This document shows, in pieces, positions 32,201 through 47,200 of a DNA stretch of 64,000 nucleotides. A program made the translations under genes and the position numbers. Every line of letters begins with the position of its first letter. The stretch's first letter is position 1. The notes under the pieces are model-generated. The model made no database searches, was not told where the DNA came from, and worked only from the letters and a program-made list of their open reading frames with translations. This stretch comes from Rhineura floridana (lineage: Eukaryota; Chordata; Lepidosauria; Squamata; Rhineuridae). The DNA lies in the NCBI RefSeq assembly GCF_030035675.1, contig NC_084482.1, positions 74,809,120 to 74,873,119 of the forward strand. The letters are read 5' to 3'.

Positions 32201-35200
32201 GGTGGAGCTCCTTACCGTCACCTTCTTTTCTTACTGCTCCCCAGCTTAGCTCCATCTGGGTCTTATTCTGTGACAGCGTTGCTGGGCCCTGGCTTGGGCT
32301 CCCAGCTGTCCTGATGTCTATGGTCAGCTCTGAAATGAATGAGACAAAAACATAATCTAGGCCAAGTTGGACAGCTAACAGAAAAGGGCAGAAGGCAACA
32401 TCCTTGGAACAAGCATTGCTTGATTCAAAACATCCCAGCGACGCCGCTTGTAGTAGTCTCTTCCAATGCAGGAAAGATCCTGTTTATCACAAAGGGAACT
32501 GGGGAAGGGAGGGGAGAATATTCCTGATATTTCAATGTCAGCCTCCGCTATTCTGAAAGTGTTATGGGGCACACAGTAGGTGCACCTGAAATAGAGAAAA
32601 GTAAGGAAATCCTGGTCTCTGCCACTGAAGGAACCCTCAGGCCACCTGCAAATCCTCTGTGTGCTAACCTGTGTCTTTGCTCATGGCGCTCATGGTCTTG
32701 TTGGGTAAGGTGAATGCCAAAACCCTGAGCAGGGTCTCCACAGTTTCCATCATCTCAGTGACCATCCGGTGCCGCTGCTTCTCAGCCTTCATCAGAGTCG
32801 CTAGGTCATCCAGCAGATCCAGCAGATCCAGCAGACCCTGAGGTTGAAGATAGGATGCCATTAGCTCTCAAGGAAAAAAGCTGCCACCACACACACACTG
32901 GGAGCAGGTATTATAGACACCAATTTGATTGATCAGCTGTTATCAGAACCTCTGAGAGAATGGAGGCAAGTCCATGTGAGCAGGGGTGTACTCATCCAGG
33001 GTCTTAGACCATTTACTTTTTTGGGTAAAGGCAGGGTCCCAGCAGTCCCCCTATGTCTCCAGTGTCCTAATAAGCCAATCAGCATGAAAAGGGAGCGTGT
33101 TAGCCACTGAGAAGAGCTTTCTGACTTCCTTGACCTGTCCTGCTGATTGGAGCCAATCAGAGTGAAAGGAGCTGAGTCAGCGACTGAGAAGTCTCTTTTC
33201 TGTAGCTAACACTCGCCCCTTTCATGCTGATTGTCTGCTTGGGACGCCTGTTGTTGTGGGAGAAGCCATTAACAAGGATCTCATTCTCAACCCAGCAGCA
33301 AAAGAAAAAAAGGGGGAGGGTGTGCAGCTGTGATGATCATGAAGGGACCCTGCACTTCTGAAAGCGTGCAACATTCTTATACCCTTATATATTGCATCCT
33401 CCTATGCACTCTTGATAACCATTTGTATCCTTTATATACTTTGAGTTTTGTTTTTTGCATTTCAGAAGAAATATTATGTTTGACTATAAAACAGCAATGC
33501 TTATTTTAGCTATGGTTCACTTTTTAAGGAAGTCACATGCTTTATTCTATATTATACAGTGGCTGTATACTATAGCCAGTGTGGAGTTTTCACATTCCGC
33601 AATGTTAAATTGAAAATATCCCCCATGCCATAAGCTCATTTAAAAACAAAACTTTACAAAACTTATAGTCCCAAACTCAGAAACGCTTGCTTAACAACCT
33701 TCTCAATTTTCATGGCCATACACAAAACAATCAGAGAGAATAGAGAGTTCAAAGTGTAAAAAGAGAGAAAAAAACTCCAGAGCCCTTTTGGACTTTTTTC
33801 TCTGAGAGTTCTCATAATTGGTTGAAATTCATTAAAAATCAGCCATATTCACAGAGCACCAGTAATCCTAATACTGACCTTGCCCCATACTCTGACCTTC
33901 ATCTTCCGCAGTTGAAAAGTTGAAAAAATGCCTGGCTGATTTTTAATTAATTTAAGAAATTTTGGCTGAAACCCTATAATAACGTCAGGCATGCTCAGTA
34001 AGAACCAACTGTCAGAGTTCTAAAAGCCTCATAGCTGCTTGGCTAGGCTAATCAGAGGGCCGCACCCACACCAGACTTGATTTCATTTGAGACGGTCAGA
34101 GAGGAGACTCCTGTTCCACTGACAGAGCTCCAGTGGCCAGACTGGTTTAACAGTCAGCCACTCTGATTGAAGGTCTGTGAGGGGAACAGGGTGTCTCCTA
34201 GCAACTCTCAGCACCCTTCACTAACTACACTTCCCAGGATTCTTTGGGAGAAGCCATGACTGTTCAAAGTGAAATAAAGGCCTGGTGTGGATGTGGCCAG
34301 GGATAGCTTTGGTTTAAATTTGGGTGGGAGGCTACATGTGCCTGCTGTAGAATAAAAAGGTGAGGGAAACGCTGAAAAGCAATGATACTGTTCACAATGT
34401 TTTCATTTTGGAAAGGAAAGGGGCTTCCCTTCTGCCCAGTGCCCACCCACCCAATCTCCTCCCCTCCCACTCCCAGCCCCCCCCCGGTCAGTGTTGGACT
34501 ATGACCTGGAAGATCAGGGTTCGAATCCCCACACAGCCATGAAGCACACTGGGGGATCTTGGGCCAGTCACTGCCTCTCAGCCTCAGAGGAAGGCGATGG
34601 TAAAACCACCTCTGAATACCGTTTACCATGAAAACCCTATTCATAGGGTCAACGTAAGTCAGGATTGACTTGAAGGCAGTCCATTTCCATTTTCAAACAT
34701 GATTGCACAGAAATAAATCCCACTGAACTCAGAAAGTATGCAAATGATCAAACCCACCCTCCTTTCTCCCCCCTCCCACTTGCCCCTTCCATCCCCCTTC
34801 CTTTGCCCCTCACTCTCCATCCCCTCCCAATATCCCCCTTCCCCCACCTCCCCCTTCCCTTCCTCCTCCCCATGGTCAGTTTTACCGATTTTAAGCATGA
34901 TTGCATGGAAGTAAATACCATTGAACTCTATAAGCATGCAAATGATCAAACCTGCCCTCCCCTCCCCCTTCCTTTGCCCCCCTCCAATATGCTCCTTCCC
35001 CTTCCCCCTCCTCTTCCCCCACTGTCAGTTTTTCCTATCCTAACCAAGATTGCATAGGAGTAAATCCCATTGAACTCAATAAGCATGCAAATGATCAGAC
35101 CTGCTTTTCCCCTCCTTCCCCTCTCCTCTCCCTTCCTCATCCCCTCCCCTCTTCCTTCTTCCTCCTCCTCTGCCCCCTCTAGCCCTCCCTCCCTCCCCCC

Positions 35201-38200
35201 CCGGTCAGTTTTACCTATCCTAAGCATGATTGCATGGGAGTAAATCCCACTGAATTCAATAAACATGCAAATGATCAAACCTGTCCTTCTCCTCCCCCCT
35301 CCTGCCTGCTCCCCTCCCAGTCCTCCCCTCTGCGTTTCCTCCCCTCCCTCCTCCTCCTCCCCTCCCCATCCTCTGAGGTCAGTTTCACCTATCCTAAGCA
35401 TGACTGCAGGAGAGTAAATCACACTGAACTCAATAAGCATGGAAATGATCAATCCATTCTCAGCAAACTTGGACAGGATCCCATTTCTTACCTCCCGGAT
35501 TAAAAAGCAGGGAAATTCACTAATAGGCAAAAAAACTTGCGGTTTAAGAACATACCTATAGCCCACAGATATTTCTACCAAACTTTAAAAAGCAGGGAAA
35601 TTGGGCAGCTTTGGTGAATGCACCAGGGGAGCAGGAGACCTGACCTCCTCTCTGAGATATTGTACTGCCCTACAAATTCGTCAAAATGCAAACACCATTT
35701 GGGTTGGTCTTTCACAGTCCAATCCACTTGCTGTGTAGCTTGGAAGAATTCGGTAACATGTGCCTCTCAGCATATGGTGAGTGGTGCCAACACCTGCCAT
35801 CTCCATCATTTTGTGAACAGCAATAGTTTTCCAATAGTTAATTGTTATCATAGTGGTTTATACATTTGTTAACCTCTTCGCTACCAACTGATATGCATCG
35901 GGCCCTTTACAGTTTTAAAAGTAAAAATAAAAGTTTTGTCTACCAATTACCAGTTTGAAGCTTCGCCACCATCACTCTTTTTGGATGCTCCTATATTAAC
36001 TAATATTATCACAGTTGAGGTTGATCTAATTTAGCCCTGTAAACTGGACTGATCTTGCCAATAACGTGCAAATATCTGCATGTAGGAGAGGGCATGGTGG
36101 ACCCAAGGAGTTTGGATGCAACCCGGTGGTTGGGGATGTAATCTTAAAACATGTTTTATTTCCATAATTTTTTTTGTTAATTTCTCTTGCTTTTATTAAT
36201 TGCTGCTGATGTTTAACTGCTATTGTTTAGTGTTAAGGCAGTATAATATGGTTTTAACTGGATTATTATTGGATCCAATAATAATGGATCCAAGTTAGTC
36301 ATATCCATGAATTTCAATTGATCTACTCTGAGTAGGACTAGCACTGGATATAACCCAAAATGTACATTTCTTGGGAAAGGAAACTGTTTCCTAAAAGGCA
36401 GTTCATAGCCTAGGTAATTAAATTAAATTAGGTAATTAAATTAAATTAATTGAATAAATGCTGCTGAAGAGGACAGAGGGTATTAAAGCGGAACTGCCCT
36501 TGAAAGGAGGATCATATGAGTGTGTGTGATAGATGTGCGAGAAGGCAAAAAGTATGCTTCCACATGTATATGAGGGGGGGAAAGAAACAATTTTCTTCCT
36601 TTAAATTGGAAAAGAGAAATCTTTTATCACTAATAGTGCTCTATTTTAGTATTATTCTATGTAAGCCTCTATTAAACATTGCCGTCACCAGTGGTGGGGA
36701 ACTGGTGGCCCTCCTAATGTAAAATGTGTGAAGTATCCTTTGTCTGAAAGTGAGGTGGTTGTGGTTGGCTTGACAGCACTACTTTCCGGCCTCTGTTCCC
36801 AAGTATTTTCGGATTCTAAGCCCTGCAGTTGTGGCCTTTGGAATCAAGGCAGGTGTTAGAGAAGGCAAAGGAGAAACAAGCTTGAAACATACCTGCATAC
36901 GATTCTCTGCATCCTTTGCATCCCGTATTGTCAGTGATGAATTGCAGAGATGTCTCAATTGTGCTGTAAAGTTGCAGAGGAACGTCTGGAAAACAATCCC
37001 CCCAAAACTCCATTGAGCAGAGATAGAGGGTACCAAGATGAGAAGAAGTGACCAAACGGCCGTACCTGTTTAAGCCTAAGGCCAAGGAAGATGCAGCATT
37101 CATGTGTTTAGCCCTGGGATGCTTGATTTCTACAATACTAATAGCTAGCGTGGAAAACTCTGATCAGGATTATGGCATGAAAAGAGCTTAAGTCTTTGCC
37201 ACCTGCCTCAGTCCCAATCTGAGTACCCCCACAACAGCTATTTGCAATGGCAGGGAAGCTGCAAAGGGATAGTGCTGCCAGCTAAGCAGCTGAGTTACAA
37301 ATGCAACTGGAAAGGGGCCCTGGGAAATGCAGAGAATGGAATTTGAAATAAAATGAATGGCTGTAATCCAGTACACTGTTACGTGCACAGAAGACCTATT
37401 TAGGACAAGTGGGCACACGATGACAGCCAATATTTTGTTCTGATGTATTTAATAGTGCAACTCAAAACAGCTCCCATTTCCCCCCAAATAGTTCAAACAT
37501 TCCCAGTTTCAGTAAGCTGAGGGGTTTTATATGCTTGTTTTCAGGGAAGCAAAACTGTAGATATTTTAATTCTGTTTCTAGATAACACAGATAATAATTA
37601 ACACTTCAGCTGAAACATAAAACCCTTTGAGTGGATCGGTGGTTTCATGAGCATAGCATGGAGATCTTTCTGTGGGAAATTTCTGGGGTTCAAGTTCCAC
37701 AAGCTCTTGTTTTAAACTTTCCTCTCCCACTTATGGCTAATCCAGCCACCCAGAACTGTATATATTCTACTGTCACACAACAGAAATGCAGCATCCTGAG
37801 AATCTCAGCTGTTTTTTTATAGCAAGTTTCTAGTCCTTGAGGCTGCAGTGCAAAAATGTTTACGTGTCTGTGACAATACCAAGGGAGAATCTCTGGAGCC
37901 AGTGTATGACAAGGGAAGGATTTCCAGTGGTTAGAGGGTGAAGCTCGAGTGCCACGAGCAACTTTTTATCTCCTCCTATACCTAGTGTAAATTTTACCAG
38001 TTAAACAACTATATGCAAATCTTTACAATTTGCACAATTTATACATGGCATATAATTCAACTTTCCTTGGAGGAGAATTTTGATTGATTTTTTTTAAATA
38101 ACCAAATATATGCAGTCCTGGACACAGTAGCAAAGTGCCCAAGTCAGTAAAAAGCCAACTTAGCCTATGCATGGTGTTGATTTGGTCTTCCAAATGTTGG

Positions 38201-41200
38201 AAGTGTGGCAAGAGCAACTCCTGTTTGGGTCCTTTTTGTTTGTGTTCCAGAAGGAAGATAGAATTAGGGTCCTCCAGCTGGCTAGGCTTGCTTACCTTTA
38301 CTTGTGCTCTTCTCTACCTAACTTCCTTCTGTTGTAGCCTGATATGCTCAGGGAAGCTTATCTGCCTCTCCTTCCTTGTTTTCTTCTTCGAGGAGACATC
38401 TCTGTCTTTGTTCTCTTTCCTGAACCGTAACAGCAATATCCAAGTCTGGGCATTGCGCCTCCAACTTAGTTAGTTAGTTAGAACTAGGTATGCCTTTCCT
38501 TCTACTGTGTATTTCTATAAATAAAGTAGCTTTTCTTATTTTACTAAGTCTTAAGTCTGAGTGATTTAAGTGCAGGGTAAAAGCCTGCTTCTTAGATAAA
38601 TACACACACTGGCACACGCAGCTCAGACAGCTGAGTTACTCTGCTCATATCCGTAACACCAAAGTCCTGTGTTTGGGACTCACCTGTTCATCTGCACAGA
38701 CATCACTTGAAGGACTGGGACAGCTGAATTCTGGGAACAGAATTATCAGACAAGTTACCAGAAGGTATTGCTCTCCCTCCTTTTCCAAAAGCTCCTGACG
38801 TTCTACTTGCTATTTTTGAAAGCCAGGTCACATTGCATGAATCCTTCTACTGAGTCATCCATAATGGCTCTGGCAGCTCCTGTCTGAGTGGCAATAGCTA
38901 AATATGGCTGAATGCAACAATGCATATATATTAGGGATGTGCAGCGACCTAATGATTCACCTTATATCTGTTTCTGTAGCATTTGGAAGTAGATCGACCT
39001 ATTTCAGATCCACTCTGTGTCATTCCAATTTAATTCAATATTCAAGTCCTAATCTGATCTGTTAAATCTGAAGCTCTGTTTCATCGTTCCCATTGACTAT
39101 GTTGGGGAATCTAAAAATGGCTATAACTTTTTCCCTTTTCACATAAGTGGATGAAATTTGCCCATAAAGGAGCCTGTCCAGAGTGGATTAAGCCTGCCAA
39201 ATTTCAGGCAGATCCATTCAAGGCTTTAAGGGAACCTTAAAAAAAAGTTTTTTAAAAAAAGAAAAAGCCTCTAACTTTACATTATTTTCTGCCAGAGTCA
39301 AATGCAAACTGCAGGCTTAGTTGCCCCTTCTGCAGGGATGAAGCCTGCAAAACCTCAAAAAGATAGGTGCAGTGGTTCTCCTGCAAGGGCAAACTTTACT
39401 CTGGGGGTGGGAAAAAAAGAAATCACATTCTCTCCTAGTTTTTTCTGGGCAATCAGTTTGAAAACTGGGGATATAAGAGAGGTGTCCCTTGGAAAGAAAA
39501 CAGCCAACGTTCATACAAACAGATCAATGGGCTATAGTGCTAGGAATCAGCCTTTCCCAACCAGTGTGCCTCCAGACGTTGTTGAACCACAACTCCCATC
39601 AGCCTCCCATTGGCAATGCTGGCTGAGGCTGATGGGAGTTGTGGTCCAACAACATCTGGAGGCACACTGGTTGGGAAAGGCTGTACTAGGTGATCTTACC
39701 TTTGTAATATAAAAAAGAGGAAGTCATTTTTTTTTTCTCATGGCCCCTTCCTGGAACTGCTCTCCATGAAGAAAAAAGAGAGCTACGATTTTCAGTTGCG
39801 TGTTAAGAAAAAGAACAATTGGGAATGAAGTAGGCCACGTGAAGGACAACTCTATTTACTTCACCATCTCCTCCCCAAATCACTGTGATTGAACCTCAAA
39901 GTAATTCACTGTGATGATAAGCTAGACCTGTCTGTCAAAATTCTCCCCACTTCTACACATACACCCTCTCAAGCTCTGGGTATTTCCTCAGCCACCTTGG
40001 TTTCGTTTCTCAGAAAAAAAGGCACGTGGGGTGGAGGGAAGGTTGCATGTTTAGCTTCTTGGAAAAACCAAGACCACAGAGTGACTCAGACATGCAGGAG
40101 GTCCCTGATCCATTTTTAAATACCTCCTTTACTGTGTGATATGACTTGAGAACATCAGTTCATGACTCAAATCACCCAGATTTGCCTCCTTATTTGAGGT
40201 ACACACAGAGCCAATGAACATCCCTAATATATATGGTCTACTGTGAACCAGTGTTGTGCGGGCTGCTCCATTCAAGTCCAGGAGACGCTGGTTCAGGTTC
40301 TACATTAGACCTGCTAGATTGACTAAATCACTCCAACTTTCATAGCCCCACTTCCTGATCTGTAATATTAAAATAACAGCAACCTGTTGGGGAGTTGCTG
40401 TGAAGACAAATGTATTAAAGACAGTGAAGCACTCTGCAAATCAAAAGTACTGTATGAAACATGAAGAAGTAATTGGTATGCCCTCCAAGCCAACAATAAT
40501 ATGCACAAGTTTAAAAGTGATGTAAAGTTTAAAAGTGATGTAAAGGAGCTGTAACAGGAAATCATCCTAAAAAAAGAGCTGAAAATTATTGAAACATGTT
40601 GACTTACTTAAAATAGTTTTCCCCCTCTTGCCTTTGCAATTATTTTAAAGACTGCTTTGTACTTTACATCCAGCGGAAGGACAGACTTGCTTGATCTCAA
40701 AGCATGAGATTTTTGCCATTGGTTTTGCCCTCCAGGTTTATATCTACCAACAGCTGGCAAGTTACAGGGCTGCAGAGCCCAAAATTCCTCTGAACAGCTT
40801 TGTCCAAGACAAAAGTTGAGGAAAGATCTTACATACAGTTTCCCTATCTGCAAAGTGGGTGTCCTGGGTAGACACAGGGATACAGAAACGGGAGAAGGAC
40901 GGTGGCTGGAAGGGACCCCTACAGATAGGGAGAGACTCCCAAGATAAGCAGGAAGACCTTGCTTTAGGGGACAGAAGCTGCACGATTATGCTACCTTCAA
41001 AATTCAGCAGAAAAGAGGAGCCATTGAAGAGGACTAAGCCTTCACCCAGGGGAGTTGGAAATTAGGCCAAAGTGAAAATGGTGGGGTGGGGGACTGTGCT
41101 TGGCATTTTTTCTATAATAATTTTTTTGCATTGTTTTGCTCTTCCCAACAAACCTACGAGGTGAGTCTCTTTTATTCTCATTTTCCAGAGGTGGAAAAAG

Positions 41201-44200
41201 GAGGCTGAGAGAGATTTGCCAGAAGTATCTATGCAGGAAGAGGCTTCCCGGCCTAGACAATCCAGACTAAGGGCCAAATTACATATGACATTAAAAACTG
41301 GGGACGTCCCACCAGGCCCAGTCAGCATGGTGAATAGGGATGGTGGATGCCAATGGAGTCCAACAGCATCTGGAGGGCCAGACGTTCCCCAACACTGTAT
41401 CACATGGTTTGCTATCAAGTGCACAATGTTTCTGTCATAGTCAGTGCAGAGGGACCAATCCAGATTGGCATGGGGGCTTTACCCTTTGCTGTGGTCCCAA
41501 CCCACAGCAACCTACTACTTGCATAGTAGCTGAAATGAATGGGAGTTCCCTCCCCAATAGCAGGTGTTGTGACCTCAATACAAACGGGATCATGTTATGG
41601 GGAAGGGTTAACGCTGCTATGACCATACCCGGATCCAATGTGGATCAGCCTCCTCCCTAGCAATTTGTGAAAGAAACGTCTTGCGCTCAAGAGCAAACCT
41701 CATGATCACACCATGTGTAGTTTGGCCAGAGAGAAGGAAAGGGACATAACTCAGGGACAGAGTATCTGCTTTGCATGCAAAAGGTCCCAGGCCCAACCCC
41801 TGGCATCTCCAGGTAGGACTGGAAGAGATACCTGTCTCAAACCCTGAAGAACTGATGCCAGTCAGTGCGAAGGCAACACTGGGCTACACTGACAAATGGT
41901 CTGACTTGGCAAAAGGCAGTTTCCTGCGAGAACCCACTTCAGATTGCTCCACCTTAGGGTCATTTTGGTTCAGTCACTCTCATCCTAACCTACTTAGAGC
42001 AGAGATGATGCAAGCTGCCCTGACCTCCATGGGATGAGCAAGATAAAAGATAAAATAATGACACCGGCAAAGGCTGTCTGCCATTTAGAAAGGATCCATA
42101 TGTTCTAACGATATGCTTCTGTACACATGAACAAAGTCAGACCGCAAGAATTCACAGTCACTTGTGCATGTCACATTTATTTATTTATTTATTTATTATT
42201 TTACTAAATTTATATACCGCCCCATAGCCGAAGCTCCCTGGGCGGTTCACAACATTGCCATTCGCTTTCATATGTGGGCCACAGCTATGAAGCAGTCTGG
42301 CTCTTAGTCCCAGTCAGTGAGTGTTGGAGACAGAATTAATATTTTGAAGCATCAGGATGGGCTGGGGCCTGTGGAGTACACCAAGGCGGAGGTGGGGATT
42401 TCCCCCCCCCATCAATGGCCACATCCCCTGGGGGCAATTTTGTCAGGGTCTGTATGCCAGTGTGCCCTTTTCCTCTCTCTGCCACCTCCTTTCCTCTCTC
42501 ATTCTCCCTCCTCACCCAATGGACTGCTCGGGAATATAGCCTGAGGCAGAGGTCTGATCTGATTGCTTGCAGAGGGCTTTTAAGAACATAAGAAGAGCCT
42601 GCTGGATCAGGCCAGTAGCCCATCTAGTCCAGCATCATGTTCTCACAGAGGCCAACCAGGTGCCCTTGGGAGGCCCACAAGCTGGACCTGAGTGCAAACC
42701 TGACACGTCCGCCTCGGTGGCCAATTGAGGGACCGGTTGCTCTTGCAGTGTCGTGAGGGCAGAGGAGTCAATCGGGAGGCGTGATATTCAGAAGGACTGA
42801 TGCTGTGGTGATGGTTGAGCTCACTGACTTTTTTTCCTATCGCCTCAGGACCGGTTCAGATACCGATGGTCCCGGCTTGGGATGGTCAGTGCAGTTATCA
42901 CTGTGGGGTGGGGAGAAGAAATGAAGGGAGAGGCCGCCGCGGCTCAATGGAGCAAGGCATCACGCTCTGCCTCCTTTGCAGGAAAGGAAACTAACACATG
43001 CTAATCTATGCAGATTCATTTTGCGTATGCTAATCTATGTAAATGAACACCCAGTTGTCATCATAATTTAGATCCTTCTGGTGGGTGTTTTTGTTGTTGT
43101 TAATTCTTTTTTATTGATGGGGCGGCCAGCATCATTCTTTCCCCTCATGCATCTCAAGGTTTTTGGAGGTTGCAATTTTTCTGCCTTGCCTCTTCCCCTG
43201 CCTCTTCTCCCATTGCGCATGCGGGGTGAGACCCAGAGGTGGTATACCTGTGTTTGGGTTGTGCCACTAGGTAGTGGCATTCAAATTCATCATGTGAATG
43301 CTCTATAAATAAATTGAATAAATATACCTGCATGTAGAAAAGTAGCATGTCAAGGAAAAGGCTGTGCTAGAACAGCACCTCAGGTGTAAGCTTTCTAAGT
43401 ATAGGGAAGTGTTGGGTTTTTTGTTTCCTTGGTTGGTTTTGACATGGAGTAGCATTCATCTTTGTAATCCAGCACATGCATTCTGAAGTAGTACAGCAGG
43501 GCCCTGCTTTACGGCGCTTCGCTAATGTGGCGGTCTCAATTAGACACAATTAGACTAAAGCCCCACTCATACTGCGCTTGTTCCGCTTTTACGGCGGTTT
43601 TCGGGAGTCGCGCAACATTCTATTCAATGAGTTCCGCTTTTCAGCGGTTTTCGCTTTTCGGCGGGGGTCTGGAACATAACCCACAGTATGAGTGGGGCCC
43701 TACTGTACAGACCAAGCACAGGATGACCACTTCAATCAGATCTAGAATTGATGTGTTGGGAGCTGTCAGGAAAAATTCCACAGCCTGTGAATGGCAGCCA
43801 GACTACACAGCTAAGATAGTAGCCATATGCTTTTTATTTTAATTTTTACTTTTTTAGTCCATTTAGTACCACTCCCTTATGTGTGTGTGTGTGTGTATGC
43901 ATATATTGTATTTTATATATTTTAATTGTATTTAATTTAATTGTATTTTAATTTACTTTAATGTTTTTGTCTTTCTTATTGTGTACAATTTTATTACGTA
44001 TGTGTGCAATTTTATTGTAAACCGCCCTGAGTGCCCTATAATAGGGTAGAAGGGTGGGGAAAAAAATTTAAGTAAATAAATAAATAAATAAAGCGCACTC
44101 TCCCCTCCTGCGGTCTCCAGCAACTGGTATTTGGAAACATACTACCTCTGCCTACAGAGGCAGAGCATAGCCATCATGGCTAATAGTAGCCATTGATAGC

Positions 44201-47200
44201 CTTATCTTCTATGTATTTGTCTAATCCTCTTAAAGCCACCCAAATTGGGATGGTCATCACTGCCTCTTGTGGGAGCAAATTCCACAGTTTAACCATGTGC
44301 TGTGTGAAGTACTTTATTTTGTCTGTCCTGAATCTTCCAACATTCAGCCTCATTGGATGTCTCTGAGTTCTAGTGTTATGAGAGAGGGAGAAAAACTGCA
44401 GTACTATTCGTGTTATGCGAGAGGGTTCACTGCACTATTCTTCTTCAATGCTTTTTGGGAATGGTGGCCAGCCCCACGGTCCCACTTAAAATAAAAGGGG
44501 AATGAGGCTTTAGTGCTTCTGTTGCAATGCACAGCCTAAGATGCAGACATCAATTTGAGCTAAAGTGCATTCAGGTTCAGTCTTATACCTGAGAGAAGGA
44601 GAAAAACTTTTCTCTATCCGCTTTTGCTATGCCATGCATAATTTTATGTACTTTTGTCATTTCACCTCTGACTTGCCTTTTCCCTAAACCAAAAAGCCCC
44701 AAATGCTGCATCCTTTCCTCATAGTTACTCCATCCCTTTGATCACTCTGATTGTCCTTTTCTGAACCTTTTCCAGCTCTATAATATCCTTTTTGAGTACA
44801 ATATCCTTTTTGAGGCAAGGCAACCGTATTCCAAATACAGACATACCATAGTCTTCCTTGCACCAGTCCATCCATTTTGGCTCTCCATTTTACCCCCTCC
44901 CACTCTCCCTCCTTCCCTCAATGCTCTCCCCCTCAATCCATATGAAAATAGGCCAAGGGCTGCACATGGCCCTTGGGCTGCTGGTTCCTTACCCCTGTGC
45001 AAAGGCCTCCCCTGAAAGCAACTTGCTGAGTTCCTAATTTAGTGCTGCTGCATACAACTGAGAATGTAGGCCATGTGCTGGCAAAGGACACCTTTCCCCT
45101 GGAATACACCTGTAGTGAGTGTAGGAAGCCAGCCAACCAGTCACCTAGCCCTGGCTGTACTAGTCCCACACTTTCTCCCATGTGGACCAGCAGAGGCCAG
45201 CGGAGACCAAAGACTGTTCTGGAACTACAGGCATTGGGAGTGCTGAAACAAAGCTCCTAATCCCCCCCACAATCTGAACAACAGAGCCCAAAGAAGTGGA
45301 GAGCCAGAGGGTGGTTAATTGTTGTCAATCACTCAGGCTGGAAGAGGAAGCTGTCAAAGCAGAGTTCCAGGGGAGTGGAAAGTAGACACCCCTGTGGAGA
45401 TGAGCCATCAGTGGAGATTGTAAGGAAATAATGCACCTGGGTAGCCTAGTTAGATGTTGTCTAAGCAGAAAATGATCACTGTTAACATATCTGGAATCAA
45501 ATTGTCTTTGCATGCAGGGAGCCAGTGACTGAAACAAGCTAGGCAAGGCAGTGTTTTCAGTTTATTGAGGTAATTACTGTACCTTTTCTGCAATTTTTCT
45601 GTCATGTAGATTTAAATTTACTGTCGCATTTTTGAACCAAGTAATAGTGCCACAGTAAATCAAGCACTGCAAGCAAATGTATGCATCCTTTTTTTCTAGA
45701 CTGGGTAATTGCATTATCTAGATTCCAGGTCTACATTTATTATTACTATGGCCTCCTACAATGTCAGGCTCTTTCCCTCAGAACCCAGCCCCCTGCCCTC
45801 TCCTCCATGTCCCAGCCTCTTCCACCAGAATTTACCTTTGCATTTTGTTGTGTTTTCACCCCCAGGGCCCACATCCATATATTGGACATATCCTGGTAGA
45901 CATGAACAGCGAAACCCCCCTGGGTAGTTGGAGCAGTTGGCGCTTTTATCACAACGGCCTTCATCACACTCATCAATGTCTGAAAGGGGGGGGGGAGAGA
46001 GAGAGAAAACATAAGAATAAGAAATCAGAAATTGGAAACGAAAGGCAGAAATAAGGAACAACCAAGAAAACAGCTGCAGCACTGGGGGACTGGAGAAGAC
46101 CTGCCCTGGGAGTGACTATCTGAGCATCTGGGTGCTTGCTTTCTTGCTAAGTGCTGCAAGGACTAGGACCCCCTGCCTGACCCTGACTCCACAGAGAGGT
46201 TGCAGTCAATCTTGCAGCCTCTTGGATCAGCTCCTAGCTGGGTCAGGGGGCATAAAAGCCCGTCTGCCCTTGGGCGGACTTATCAGGAGATCTGTTCTGC
46301 ATAACATAGGAAACGGACCTTTCGTGTATGGCACCTGCCCTTTGGAATTCCTTCCCCTTAAATATTAAACAGGCATCATCTCTGTTATCTTTCCAGCAAG
46401 TACTGAAGACCTTCCTCTTTCAATAAGTCTGCGCCTGTGTTGGAATTGCTTTTTAATACATTTTTTAAAAATAGATGTTTTTAAAGCTTTAAAAAATTTT
46501 TTTAAATATGTTTTGTTTTAATATATTTTAAAATCTGTTTTTATGATGTTTTAGTGTTATTAGTGCTTTTGTTTGCCCTGGGCTCCTACTGGGAGGAAGG
46601 GCAGTATATAAATCTAATAAATAAGATGTCTTCTAGGATTCAACGATCTGATGTGTAAACCGGGGATGTCTTTGGAGATGAGATAACAAAATGTACATGT
46701 TAACTATGCGAATTAATTAACTTACATCTGCTGCAAGGCATTCTGCTTAATTCCGTGTGACATTTTGATAATGTTTCTGCAAAACAGTGTATGTATTGAA
46801 AATATATCTCATCTGCCTTTCATCAGAACCTGATATTAGTGTGGGATAGAATCACATAAATATATATTTGTTAAAATGCAACAACAGTAGCACCAGAGCA
46901 AATAAACAGTAAAGCAATAGTGGCAGACAGAGTCAGACCCAGGGCAGTTAATCAGGTGGTGGTTGTGGTAGTTGTTGTGGTGGTGGTGGTTATTGTGGTG
47001 GTGATGGTTGCAGTTGTTGTGGTGGTGGTTATTGTGGTGGTTGTGGTGGTTAGATTTATAACCCGCCCTTCCTCCCAGCAGGAGCCCAGGGTGGCAAACA
47101 AAAGCACTAAAAACATTAAGACATCATAAAAACAAACTTTAAAACACATTAAAACAAAACATCTTCAAAACGTTAATTAAAAAAAGCTATCAAAACTTCT

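Noticed and set aside
46920-47129. Plus-strand valine-rich open frame
   Set aside because: It is the translation of the GGT-rich degenerate LINE tail.
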